In this document: positions 15,912 to 23,846 of the stretch, in pieces
How positions within the stretch are numbered: position 1 is the first letter of the stretch
How the letters are laid out: each line of letters starts with the position of its first letter
Source of the DNA: Catellicoccus marimammalium
GTDB taxonomy: Bacteria; Bacillota; Bacilli; Lactobacillales; Catellicoccaceae
DNA: 64,000 nucleotides
NCBI RefSeq assembly: GCF_965139335.1
Contig: NZ_CBCSEL010000003.1
Strand: one strand, 5' to 3'
Translations under genes and position numbers: made by a program
The notes under the pieces: model-generated
Seen by the model: the letters and a program-made list of their open reading frames with translations, nothing else
What the model was told of the DNA's origin: nothing
Databases searched by the model: none

Positions 15912-16811
15912 TTATTGTTCTCCTTTCTTCTTTGGAATCGGTAGCGCTAAAATAAAGACTGTACTTAGAACAAGTAAAGCTCCAATTACTTGTGTGCCTG
16001 TAAAACTTGTACCTAAAAAGAGAACTGCTCCTAAAGTTGCTGAAGCTGGTTCAAAGGAAGCAAGAAGTCCAGCTGAAGTAGCAGAAATATATTTCAAACT
16101 TGTTGTAAAACAAATATAAGAAAGAACGGTTCCAAATAAGACAATAAAAATTAATGCACTAATTGTCATTCCATTCATTTCTGGAGTATTTTCCCAAAAT
16201 GGATGAATAATAGAAAATAACAAACCACCAAATAACATGCCCCATCCTAATAAAGTAAAGGAACTATATTTCTTTAATAATTGTACAGGTAACATCGTTT
16301 GCATCGCGCCACCAAAGGCTAATAATAATCCAAAAATTAAAGCTTTCTTTGTAATCGCTAACGTTCCATGTTGAGTCACTAACAAATAAGTACCAATAAT
16401 TGCTACGACTACCGCAATCCATTCGTTGCGATTGGGCCACTTATGATAAACAAAGATAGTAAAAATGATAATCATAATTGTACCTAAGCTTTGCAAAATC
16501 GTTGCTGTTCCAGCATCACTGGCTTTAATGGTTAAAAAATACATATATTGAACCAAAGCTAATCCAACATAAGCATATAATAGTAATTGAATCGTATCTT
16601 TTTTATTTTTAAAGGGACCAAAAATGGCTTTTTTTTCTTTCCAAGCAGTAAATAACAAAATTAAAATTCCAGCTAAGGTCATCTTCACACCCATCAGCCA
16701 TTCGGTTGGGAGTGTAATTTCTTGGAATAAAAATTGGGAAATCGGTCCTTGAATCCCCCAACATAAAGCACCAATAATCGCTAATAGTACTCCTTTTTGT
16801 TTTTCTTTCAT
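15912..16811 (-). CDS. EamA/DMT-family transporter
   Basis: A 299-residue membrane protein with ten hydrophobic segments in two EamA repeats (about 7-140 and 155-292). The N-terminal GALCWGIQGPISQFLF and the late SATSAGLLASFEPASATLGA segment are typical of the drug/metabolite transporter superfamily, which exports amino acids or other small metabolites. The substrate cannot be inferred. TAGAGAGGAGA precedes the ATG. It ends 4 bp before murI on the same strand, so it probably heads the murI run. Confidence 0.85.
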   Translation of the reverse strand: MKEKQKGVLLAIIGALCWGIQGPISQFLFQEITLPTEWLMGVKMTLAGILILLFTAWKEKKAIFGPFKNKKDTIQLLLYAYVGLALVQYMYFLTIKASDAGTATILQSLGTIMIIIFTIFVYHKWPNRNEWIAVVVAIIGTYLLVTQHGTLAITKKALIFGLLLAFGGAMQTMLPVQLLKKYSSFTLLGWGMLFGGLLFSIIHPFWENTPEMNGMTISALIFIVLFGTVLSYICFTTSLKYISATSAGLLASFEPASATLGAVLFLGTSFTGTQVIGALLVLSTVFILALPIPKKKGEQ

Positions 16812-16876
16812 ATCATTTCTCCTCTCTATTTATTTATTTTATCACGTTTCACAAAAAACGCTTTTATCCCAACAAA

Positions 16877-16904
16877 AAAAGTTGGAAGAAATCTTCCAAC
16901 TTTT
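16877..16904 (-). terminator. Terminator after the PepSY gene
   Basis: AAAAGTTGGAAGA / TCTTCCAACTTTT, a 13-bp perfect stem that overlaps the PepSY stop codon; A-run on the left gives the U-tract. Confidence 0.85.
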
Positions 16905-17574
16905 AGTCATCTATTTCATCTAATTCTTTTTCTACAGATATCACTTTGCCAGTCCCACTATCAATTTTAACTTCTGCTTCTTCTATTTTCCCATCTTCCA
17001 TTCTTTTTAGATCAATGGTATAAATAGGAGGCTCACCTATTTGCTCTAATTCCAATTGCCAAGAAGTAGGGATTCCCCCTACTTTCTTTTTCGCAAAAGA
17101 AATTGCTTTTTTAGGGTTAAGACGAATAGAAGAAAAATTCATAGTTCTGTTATCATATTCTTCCTCTTGTTCTGTATATAATAACTTTTTAGTTTGAGCA
17201 TTAAAAATTCCTTCCCATTCTGCTGCTCTTTTTTGAAGCTTAATTTGGTAAACGGGTTGATTCCCTTCGTATTCAACCTTAACTTCCAACAATTCTCCTT
17301 TTTCTTGTTCCTTTATCTTTTTAATAAAATCTAAATCAGTATATGGCTCGATACTTCTAACTTCATTTTTAAGAATAGACGTTTCATCTATACTTTGCGA
17401 ATCATCCCTAATTTCGCTATTAGAGGACAAAGAAGAATCATTCAGCGCTTTTTTTGATTGACGAATAGCTGAAAGGTTCTTATTTAATTCTCTACTTTCA
17501 TATAAAATAACTCCTAAGATCCCTGCACAAATGAATAGAGAAATAATAGTAATCCATAACGTTTTTAATTTCAT
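16903..17574 (-). CDS. Membrane-anchored PepSY-domain protein
   Basis: A 223-residue protein with one N-terminal membrane span (about 6-25) and a mainly extracellular part. Two PepSY-like units are visible, each with a hydrophobic strand, a short helix and a V-x-x-x-x-G-x-P-x-Y-x-I strand (VEYEGNQPVYQIKL; LEQIGEPPIYTIDL). PepSY domains often inhibit secreted peptidases or bind cell-wall components. AAAGGG precedes the ATG. It follows dut by 28 bp on the same strand and may share transcription with dut and the lysozyme. Confidence 0.8.
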   Translation of the reverse strand: MKLKTLWITIISLFICAGILGVILYESRELNKNLSAIRQSKKALNDSSLSSNSEIRDDSQSIDETSILKNEVRSIEPYTDLDFIKKIKEQEKGELLEVKVEYEGNQPVYQIKLQKRAAEWEGIFNAQTKKLLYTEQEEEYDNRTMNFSSIRLNPKKAISFAKKKVGGIPTSWQLELEQIGEPPIYTIDLKRMEDGKIEEAEVKIDSGTGKVISVEKELDEIDD

Positions 17575-17602
17575 TTTTTCCCTTTATACATACATACTAT
17601 AA

Positions 17603-18025
17603 TTATTTTCCAGAAGAACCAAAGCCATTAGTTCCTCGTGTTGTTTCTGTAGAAAAATCTTCACATTCAACAACAGAGAAAGGATAAATCTTTTCAATGA
17701 TTAATTGAGCAATACGATCTCCTTTGTGAATCGTATACTCTTCTCCTAAATTATGAACAATGACTAATAATTCTCCTCGATAATCAGAATCAATCGTTCC
17801 TTGTAATACCATTAATCCTGTTTTGGTGGTTAATCCACTTCTCCCTCGGATTTCACCACCAAATCCTTGAGGAAACATACAAGCAATCCCAGTACGAATG
17901 CAAGTTCTTTCTCCAGTTCTTAACGTTCTATCTTCTACTGAATATAGATCAAACCCACTATCTGTAATGTGATTTTTTTGTGGTAAAACAGCCTCTGGAA
18001 CGAGTTTTTTGACTTTTAATTCCAT
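17603..18025 (-). CDS. dut: dUTP diphosphatase
   Basis: Trimeric dUTPase that hydrolyses dUTP to dUMP, limiting uracil in DNA. At 140 residues it is typical. The five motifs appear: DSGFDLYS, GEIRGRSGLTTKTG, GTIDSDYRGEL, GDRIAQLII and the flexible C-terminal RGTNGFGSSGK. AGGAGAAAGTT precedes the ATG. It sits 9 bp downstream of the lysozyme stop on the same strand, an unusual pairing that may be simple read-through. Confidence 0.96.
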   Translation of the reverse strand: MELKVKKLVPEAVLPQKNHITDSGFDLYSVEDRTLRTGERTCIRTGIACMFPQGFGGEIRGRSGLTTKTGLMVLQGTIDSDYRGELLVIVHNLGEEYTIHKGDRIAQLIIEKIYPFSVVECEDFSTETTRGTNGFGSSGK

Positions 18026-18034
18026 AACTTTCTC

Positions 18035-19948
18035 CTAACGACAAGCATTGGCATTAATATATCCACGCCATTGATTATTTTCATCGTATAATGAATAATA
18101 TGTAGAACCATTAATATGATGATATAGTCCTTTTGCTAAATAAGTTTTATTATAAAGATTTTTACTTTTATCTTTCACATCTTTGAATTGCTTAAGCTCG
18201 CGCCAAACATTATAACTATCTTTTACCACAGTTACATCTTTACCATATGGTATATAAACTCCTTTAGGTTCTTCAGCTTCATTTATTGCTCTAGAATCTA
18301 CATATCCACACCATTGATTATCGTCATTATAAAGTGAATAATAAACAGAACCATTAATATGTTTATACCAACCTTTTACTAAATAAGTTTTTTGATAAGC
18401 ATTTTCAATTGGTTGTTTGATTGTTTTGAATTCCTCTAATTCACGCCAAATATTATAATTTTTCTTCATTACCGTAGCATATACCTTTGTATCATGCCAT
18501 ACTCCCTTAGGCATATCTGCCCATGATAAAGCATCAGTATTAATATATCCATGCCAATTACCATCTGAATCATATAATGAAGCATAATAACTTCCATTGT
18601 AATGGGCATAAACCCCACGTACTTTATAAGTTTGATTAACTAAATTAGAACTATTATCCATAATCGTATTAAAATTATCAATATTACGCCAAATATTGTA
18701 ATTTTCTTTAATGATAGAAGCATACGGTTTAGTTCCAGTAATCATTTCTCCTCGTGGATTCTCTTTTTCTATCACATCATTTTTACGAACATATCCATGC
18801 CATTGATCTTCTTGATCATATAAAGAATAATAACGGATGCCATCAACATCATAATACCCTTTGATTTTCCATGTATGATTACTTAATTGTTCTGTTGTAC
18901 CCACTTTTGTTAATGGTGCTAATTTATTATAGCGAGGAGCATCATTTTTCAAAATTGTTGCATAAGCTTTATAGTGATGAAATTCTGGTTTTTCTTCTGG
19001 TTTTGCCTCTGGCTTAACTTCTGGTTTAGTTGTAGATTTTCCTGTGAAACGACCCGTATAATCAATATTTCCATCGATATAACCTGTATAATCATTTCCT
19101 GATGGTAAACGCATTGTTGAAGTGAATTGCCATGCCTCTACAGATCCTTTAAACCATAAATTATTCGCAGATGGAGAATATGGATAAGCCGCCATCCAAA
19201 TACTATCTGCTCCTAATACGTTGCGGTCTAATACCCCTGTATCAAACCAATTTTGATAGCCATAGTGTAAAACACTTTGAATTCCATGGGTACGAATTAA
19301 ACGTAAGGCAAAATAAACAGAATTTTGTGTTGTATATCCATTATTACATCCTGCATCTTCAATATCGTTAACCATTAACGTATTATTACCTAATCCTAAT
19401 TGGCGAGCATATTGAACAAAGTAATCTGCTTCTGCTTCTGCTTGAGCCTTATTTTTAAAACGAGAAAAATGATAGACAGACACTTTCATTCCCGCTTTTT
19501 TAGCCATAGAGATTTGTTGTCCAGCATAAGGGTTACGATAAGACGTTCCCTCTGTTAATTTTACAACTACTCCTTTAACGCCACGAGCCTTTAGTGTATT
19601 GTAATCTCGTTGAGTCATTGCGCCTTGGTAAGAAGATACATCAATAAAATCTTGGCGAGGACGTGATTTATCCCCAACCGTGAAGACATCACACCCTTGT
19701 CGCCCTTTAGGAATAAAACTTCCCATTGTATGGTTTCCAGCTTTTTCTGGCTTAGCATCGCGAACCGCCTTTGTTTCTGGCTTCATCGTTAATAACTTAC
19801 CATTATAAAAAACTGTCTCTCCTTTTTTTGAAGTAGATGTTGTTTCTGTTGTCACTTCTTTTGTTGTATCTTTTTCTTTTGCTTGAGCTACCATTGGTAC
19901 ACCCAATAAAAACGTACTAATCAATAATGTTGAATAATATTTTTTCAT
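18035..19948 (-). CDS. Secreted GH25 lysozyme with four GW/SH3-like repeats
   Basis: A 637-residue exported muramidase. Signal peptide 1-23 ends ...VAQA. The GH25 domain (about 95-300) shows FIDVSSYQG, VVVKLTEGTSY, MKVSVYHFSR, and MVNDIEDAG, carrying the acidic catalytic residues. A short Lys/Pro/Glu-rich linker (about 305-325) leads to four repeats of about 75 residues (about 330-637), each with YxIWREL-like, YYSLYD and QWHGYI-like segments, resembling SH3/GW cell-wall-binding units. The first repeat is the most diverged. It probably hydrolyses peptidoglycan during growth or competition. GAGAGGTAATT precedes the ATG. Confidence 0.9.
   Translation of the reverse strand: MKKYYSTLLISTFLLGVPMVAQAKEKDTTKEVTTETTSTSKKGETVFYNGKLLTMKPETKAVRDAKPEKAGNHTMGSFIPKGRQGCDVFTVGDKSRPRQDFIDVSSYQGAMTQRDYNTLKARGVKGVVVKLTEGTSYRNPYAGQQISMAKKAGMKVSVYHFSRFKNKAQAEAEADYFVQYARQLGLGNNTLMVNDIEDAGCNNGYTTQNSVYFALRLIRTHGIQSVLHYGYQNWFDTGVLDRNVLGADSIWMAAYPYSPSANNLWFKGSVEAWQFTSTMRLPSGNDYTGYIDGNIDYTGRFTGKSTTKPEVKPEAKPEEKPEFHHYKAYATILKNDAPRYNKLAPLTKVGTTEQLSNHTWKIKGYYDVDGIRYYSLYDQEDQWHGYVRKNDVIEKENPRGEMITGTKPYASIIKENYNIWRNIDNFNTIMDNSSNLVNQTYKVRGVYAHYNGSYYASLYDSDGNWHGYINTDALSWADMPKGVWHDTKVYATVMKKNYNIWRELEEFKTIKQPIENAYQKTYLVKGWYKHINGSVYYSLYNDDNQWCGYVDSRAINEAEEPKGVYIPYGKDVTVVKDSYNVWRELKQFKDVKDKSKNLYNKTYLAKGLYHHINGSTYYSLYDENNQWRGYINANACR
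18050..18970 (-). repeat. Four tandem about 225-bp repeats within the lysozyme gene
   Basis: The 3' half of the gene consists of four related units, recognisable at DNA level by recurring segments such as CATATAATGAA/CATATAAAGAA and CCATGCCA/CCACGCCA. Protein-level similarity is clearer than DNA similarity, so the duplications are old and selected. Confidence 0.7.
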
Positions 19949-20063
19949 AATTACCTCTCTTACTCTTTAATCCTATAAACATTTCTCATACGTTTATTAT
20001 AGTATAATTGCTCTGTCAAAGATTACTAATTATTAGAAAAATCACGGCAAAAAATGAAAAAAA

Positions 20064-20084
20064 AAGAGAGAACACTTCTCTCTT
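20064..20084 (-). terminator. Terminator after tRNA-His
   Basis: AAGAGAGAA / TTCTCTCTT with a CAC loop, and an A-run on the left that becomes the U-tract on the minus strand. Confidence 0.8.
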
Positions 20085-20092
20085 CTTTGTAA

Positions 20093-20166
20093 GGCGGATG
20101 AAGGGAATCGAACCCTCGAATGCCGGAGCCACAATCCGGAGCGTTAACCACTTCGCCACATCCGCC
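20093..20166 (-). tRNA. tRNA-His (GTG)
   Basis: Cloverleaf on the minus strand with anticodon loop TTGTGGC. The extra G at position -1 pairs with discriminator C73, the identity element of tRNA-His; the acceptor GCGGATG pairs with CATCCGC. CCA is not encoded. It is followed by a terminator and preceded by a tRNA-Thr 18 bp upstream. Confidence 0.95.
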
Positions 20167-20184
20167 ATATTTATATTTGGGTAA

Positions 20185-20255
20185 TGCTCCCTGCCAGAAT
20201 TGAACTGGCGTTACCGGGTTACGAATCCGATGTTCTACCACTAAACTAAGGGAGC
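20185..20255 (-). tRNA. tRNA-Thr (CGT)
   Basis: Acceptor GCTCCCT/AGGGAGC with A73, D-arm GTTT...GAAC, T-arm GCCAG-TTCAATT-CTGGC. Anticodon loop TTCGTAA gives CGT. The anticodon stem TCGGA/CCCGG has an A-C mismatch next to the loop and a U-G at its base, and the variable loop has only four bases. It is cotranscribed with tRNA-His. Confidence 0.85.
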
Positions 20256-20315
20256 ATTTCTGTTATTTATTATAGCATACTCTTGAAATTGTGCAAGAAT
20301 TTTTTGGTAAAAAAA

Positions 20316-20342
20316 TTCAGTAAGGAAAATTCCCTACTGAAC
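20316..20342 (-). terminator. Terminator after the NlpC/P60 pseudogene
   Basis: TTCAGTA...TACTGAA stem continuing through AGGAA/TTCCC with a mismatch; the A-run at 20309-20315 supplies the U-tract. Confidence 0.7.
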
Positions 20343-20347
20343 TATTT

Positions 20348-20857
20348 TTATAAAAATGGTCTTTTTACTCCAGCGATAACATTTCGCTGAGCATTACGAA
20401 TTGGTCAAACCACAACTTTTGGTGGCCAACTTTCGATTACTTTATCATTTCCTAGATAAATTGCTACATGCCAAATCGTTTGTGTCCCTGGCTGATAATA
20501 GAAAATTAAGTCTCCTCGTTGGCGTTCTTGATAAGAAACTCGTTTTAATTTTGGGGAAGCCCATAAATTTCTAGAATTATATTCGTTTCCTGGGAATGCA
20601 TGATGAATAGAACTGATTGGTGCAGGATCAATGCCTCCTGCATATAGTGCTTGCATCACTAACCTTGAGCAATCTACACCATATTTTGGACTAGATGAAG
20701 CTCCTTACAAATATTTATTTCCTAAATATTTATAGGCTTGTTGAATCATTGCTTCAATATGTTTTTGACGATTATCCCAAGCATGAGCTTGTAATGGAGC
20801 TACATAGGCATCAATTTCTTTCCAACTTTTTGCTGAATAACCTAGTTTCGTCCACAT
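20348..20857 (-). pseudogene. NlpC/P60 (C40) peptidase pseudogene
   Basis: Reading from the ATG at 20857, the translation shows a helical N-terminus (MWTKLGYSAKSWKEIDAY) and a C40 peptidase domain with VDCSRLV (catalytic Cys), RGDLIFYY and HVAIYLGN (catalytic His). It is interrupted by TAA where the family has Trp (normally Y-x-W-GASS) and by TGA just before PIRNAQRN. The conserved Gly after DCS is Arg. Intact members cleave peptidoglycan stem peptides. The changes are of the G-to-A and C-to-T kind, and the frame stays open otherwise, so decay looks recent. It still has a terminator and a GGAGAG site 13 nt before the ATG. Confidence 0.85.
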
Positions 20858-20877
20858 TTTTTCTTTTTAACTCTCCT

Positions 20878-21315
20878 TTATTTTAAAGGAATACAAAATT
20901 CACATAAATTTGATGCTATTTTTGGAAAAGTATATCGTTCAATGATTGGCTTTGAATCATCTAATACTAAATCAGCAGTTAAGGTTTGGATATTTTCCCA
21001 AAACTCTGATATCGCTTTTTCATCATGTTCAACTTCAAATACAGCATATTGACCATTATCAATATTACGAATCGGTAAATTATAATCAATATTTTCATCT
21101 GAGATGATCATACCTACATCATAACGCTGATTTTCTTTTGAAACATATAGAGGATTATCTAATGCTATACCAAGTATAATTGTTCTTTCATCCAATAATT
21201 CCTGATGTTCCAAATGTAATTTGAATTTTTCCATCAAGGATTTATTTTCTAAACCATATTCACCAATTCTGCGCATGTATGCTATTTTAATATCTTTAAA
21301 TTCTTCAATTTTCAA
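20878..21315 (-). CDS. GyrI-like / AraC effector-binding-domain protein
   Basis: A 145-residue stand-alone ligand-binding domain of the SOUL/GyrI fold, as used by multidrug-binding regulators and GyrI. The pattern IKIAYMRRIGEYG near the N-terminus, YDVGMIISD in the middle and YAVFEVEH...FWENIQ toward the end is typical. It lacks any DNA-binding region. The start codon is TTG, preceded by GGAGG with 7-nt spacing. A TATCAAGCTTGATA palindrome lies in its upstream region. It probably binds small hydrophobic or cationic compounds; the ligand is unknown. Confidence 0.8.
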   Translation of the reverse strand: MKIEEFKDIKIAYMRRIGEYGLENKSLMEKFKLHLEHQELLDERTIILGIALDNPLYVSKENQRYDVGMIISDENIDYNLPIRNIDNGQYAVFEVEHDEKAISEFWENIQTLTADLVLDDSKPIIERYTFPKIASNLCEFCIPLK

Positions 21316-21340
21316 GTTATTTCCTCCTACTTCAAGTAAG

Positions 21341-21354
21341 TATCAAGCTTGATA
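21341..21354. promoter_or_regulatory. Perfect 14-bp palindrome upstream of the GyrI-like gene
   Basis: TATCAAGCTTGATA lies 26 bp before the TTG start, in the expected promoter area. It could be an operator; MerR-type or AraC-type regulation would suit the ligand-binding gene, but this is inference. Confidence 0.35.
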
Positions 21355-21465
21355 AATTAACAATAAATTGATTTAAAATGAATTTCAATAAATTTTTTAA
21401 AATATAACCCTCATTAATATTAATCCAATCTATTTTCTCCAAAATACTAATATATAATAAAAAAA

Positions 21466-21489
21466 TCTTCGCAATAACTTTTGCGAAGA
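21466..21489 (-). terminator. Terminator after the CBS-domain gene
   Basis: TCTTCGCAA / TTGCGAAGA, a 9-bp perfect stem preceded on the left by an A-run. Confidence 0.8.
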
Positions 21490-21497
21490 CTTTTCGT

Positions 21498-21956
21498 TTA
21501 TTTTTTCTCAATTCGATATTCTTTTTCTAATTCATGAGCTAAAAAATTGATTCGTTTTAAAATTTCTTTTCTCGTCACAATCCCTAAAAACACATTCTTT
21601 TCATCGACTACCGGTAGGAAGTTAAAATGAACCATTTCTCGTAATAATTGGGCATCGTCATATCCTTGCACCAAAACATTATTTTTTCGATCCATCACAT
21701 CTTCTACTTTTAGTGTTTTCATTTTTTCTCCAGAGATTTCATCCCAATCTAGTAAATCTCCCATAATGGTTGATAAACCGATCGTTCCAGCAAATTTTCC
21801 GTCATCATCAATTACTGGGATTCGATTATATCCCAAACTAGATAACACTAATGCAGCATGCATTACAGAATGTTCTGGCATAACGTGAGCTACATTTTCA
21901 GCTGGAATTAAAAGCTCTTCTGGAAATAAATAGTGAGTCACTACAGGTCCAATCAT
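21498..21956 (-). CDS. cbpB: CBS-domain protein, CbpB/DarB-like c-di-AMP receptor
   Basis: A 152-residue protein made of two CBS motifs. The segment IPAENVAHV...HAALVLSSLGYNRIPVIDDD and the late LPVVDEKNVFLGIVTRKEIL match the layout of DarB (YkuL) of Bacillus and CbpB of Listeria, which bind c-di-AMP and, when empty, control Rel and pyruvate carboxylase. The ATG at 21956 has AGAGAG upstream; a TTG at 21989 would add 11 residues but has no site. It lies 3 kb from cdaA, which makes c-di-AMP. Confidence 0.75.
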   Translation of the reverse strand: MIGPVVTHYLFPEELLIPAENVAHVMPEHSVMHAALVLSSLGYNRIPVIDDDGKFAGTIGLSTIMGDLLDWDEISGEKMKTLKVEDVMDRKNNVLVQGYDDAQLLREMVHFNFLPVVDEKNVFLGIVTRKEILKRINFLAHELEKEYRIEKK

Positions 21957-22034
21957 TGACGGTCTGCTCTCTTTCTTTTTATTTTTCAACAGTTCTAATA
22001 TACTACAAAAAGAAATTTTTTGCTTTTGTTTTTT

Positions 22035-22415
22035 CTAAGATTCAATTAATTTTATTATTTTTTTAGGAATCTCTACAAAAGATTGAGCGTTCATTTCTTT
22101 TTTCACCTGACGAAATTCTTTTTCTGGCGTTGCTTGCGTTTTTTTATAAAAAGCATGTAAAAGGTAATAATCTTGTTGCTCCACTTGGAAAAATAAACGA
22201 TAATTCCCTAGGCGCATTTTATAAAGATTATTATACCCTGTCCTTTGTTTTGGTGTTTTTTTTACTAACGGTCTTTCTAAAGGTAGAGTCTTCTCTTGCA
22301 TTTGCGATAAAGTGTGTAGCATTTTTTGATAGGTACTTTTTTCTTGATGAGCTACTTCTTCTAACCACTCAATGATGGGTAGATTCCCTTTGCGATCTTG
22401 ATAACAATAAATCAT
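22035..22415 (-). CDS. RelE/ParE-type toxin-like protein without partner
   Basis: A 126-residue basic protein with the Gp49/HigB-type RelE pattern: IEWLEEV near the start, LYKMRLGNYRLFFQVEQQDYYLLHAFYKKTQATP in the core, where the YRLFF strand and H-x-F-x-K-K-T-x-x-T-P segment are characteristic, and a helical tail. Such proteins cleave mRNA on the ribosome and are normally paired with a short HTH antitoxin. No antitoxin-sized frame is present on either side. GAGGG with 7-nt spacing supports the ATG at 22415. It may be domesticated or its partner may have been lost. Confidence 0.75.
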   Translation of the reverse strand: MIYCYQDRKGNLPIIEWLEEVAHQEKSTYQKMLHTLSQMQEKTLPLERPLVKKTPKQRTGYNNLYKMRLGNYRLFFQVEQQDYYLLHAFYKKTQATPEKEFRQVKKEMNAQSFVEIPKKIIKLIES

Positions 22416-22440
22416 TGGTCTTCCCTCTCTCATAAAAAGA

Positions 22441-22465
22441 AAAAATGTAGCTAAGCTACATTTTT
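22441..22465 (-). terminator. Terminator of the cdaA-cdaR-glmM operon
   Basis: AAAAATGTAGC / GCTACATTTTT, an 11-bp perfect stem with a TAA loop, 2 bp beyond the glmM stop. Confidence 0.85.
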
Positions 22466-22466
22466 T

Positions 22467-23828
22467 CTAATCTTCTAATCCGATTTGTTCACGAACAACT
22501 TCGGCAATTTTTTCTACATAATAATGAACTTTATCTTTTGTTGGTGCTTCTGCCATTACACGTAATAATGGTTCTGTTCCTGAAGGACGAACTAAAATAC
22601 GCCCATCACCATTCATTTCTTCTTCTGCTTCGGCAATTACTGCTGCAATTTCTGGATTTTCTAAGGCATGATACTTATCTGTGACACGAATATTCACTAA
22701 TTCTTGTGGATATTCTTCTACTTCACTAGCTAATTCAGATAATTTCTTACCTGTCTGTTTCATTACGTTCATTAATTGAATTCCAGTTAACAATCCGTCT
22801 CCTGTTGTATTGTAGTCTAAGAAGATAATATGACCTGATTGTTCTCCACCAAAATTATAATGATGATTACGCATTTCTTCTACTACGTAACGATCTCCTA
22901 CTTGAGTCGCAACAGATTTCATTCCTGCATTTTCTAGTGCTTTATAGAATCCAAGATTACTCATTACTGTAGAAACAATCGTACTTTCATGAAGGCGATT
23001 ATTTTCATTCATGTATTTACCACAAATGTACATAATTTTATCACCATCGACTAAGTTTCCTAACTCATCTACAGCAATACAGCGGTCTCCATCTCCATCA
23101 AAAGCTAAACCTAAATCGGCACCTTCTTCTACGACCATTTTTGCTAAAGCTTCTGGATGAGTAGAACCTACACCATCATTGATGTTTAATCCATCAGGTT
23201 GCATTCCCATTGTATAAAAATCTGTTTCTAAATCAGCAAATAAACGATTCACAATCGTTGAAGTTGCTCCGTTTGCTGCGTCTAAACAAACAGTTAATCC
23301 AGACAAATCTTCATTAATCGTTTGTGTTAAGAATTGTGCATATTTCAATAATCCTTCTGGGAACTCATCAACCGTTCCTAAACCTTCTGCTGATGGACGT
23401 GGTAATTCATCCACTTCGGCATCTAATAAAGCTTCAATTTCTGCTTCTTGTTCATCTAATAATTTGTATCCGTCTGGACCAAAGAATTTAATTCCATTGT
23501 CACAAGCTGGATTATGTGATGCTGAAATCATTACACCAGCATCTGCATTTTGTGTACGTGTTAAATACGCTACAGCAGGTGTTGAGACAACTCCTAATTG
23601 AAAAACTTCAATCCCTACAGATAATAATCCAGAAATTAGGGCTTGTTCTAACATTTGTCCAGAAATACGTGTATCTCTTGCCACTAAAACTAAAGGACGA
23701 CGACTAGGATCTACGTGATGTTGTGTTAACACAAATCCTCCACAACGTCCTAATTTAAAGGCTAATTCTGGTGTTAACTCTTGGTTAGCTACACCACGAA
23801 CACCATCTGTACCAAAATATTTTCCCAT
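22467..23828 (-). CDS. glmM: Phosphoglucosamine mutase
   Basis: GlmM interconverts glucosamine-6-phosphate and glucosamine-1-phosphate for UDP-GlcNAc. At 453 residues it is typical. The phosphoserine loop ISASHNPACDNGIK, the metal loop DGDGDR, the sugar loop GGEQSGH and the phosphate-binding VRPSGTEPLLRVM are all intact. It is the third gene of the cdaA-cdaR-glmM operon, whose order is conserved in Firmicutes; GlmM is known to bind and restrain CdaA, linking wall synthesis and c-di-AMP. Confidence 0.97.
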   Translation of the reverse strand: MGKYFGTDGVRGVANQELTPELAFKLGRCGGFVLTQHHVDPSRRPLVLVARDTRISGQMLEQALISGLLSVGIEVFQLGVVSTPAVAYLTRTQNADAGVMISASHNPACDNGIKFFGPDGYKLLDEQEAEIEALLDAEVDELPRPSAEGLGTVDEFPEGLLKYAQFLTQTINEDLSGLTVCLDAANGATSTIVNRLFADLETDFYTMGMQPDGLNINDGVGSTHPEALAKMVVEEGADLGLAFDGDGDRCIAVDELGNLVDGDKIMYICGKYMNENNRLHESTIVSTVMSNLGFYKALENAGMKSVATQVGDRYVVEEMRNHHYNFGGEQSGHIIFLDYNTTGDGLLTGIQLMNVMKQTGKKLSELASEVEEYPQELVNIRVTDKYHALENPEIAAVIAEAEEEMNGDGRILVRPSGTEPLLRVMAEAPTKDKVHYYVEKIAEVVREQIGLED

Positions 23829-23846
23829 TATCTAAACCTCTCTTAA

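Noticed and set aside
18050..18970. CRISPR-like or mobile repeat array
   Set aside because: The repeats are in-frame coding units of the lysozyme with conserved protein features; no CRISPR array was seen anywhere in the window.
20026..20241. Minus-strand open frame over the tRNA-Thr and tRNA-His genes
   Set aside because: It is made of tRNA sequence and has no protein similarity.
20348..20857. Stop-codon readthrough or recoding in the NlpC/P60 gene
   Set aside because: Two different stops, an altered active-site neighbour and no recoding structure make a pseudogene simpler.
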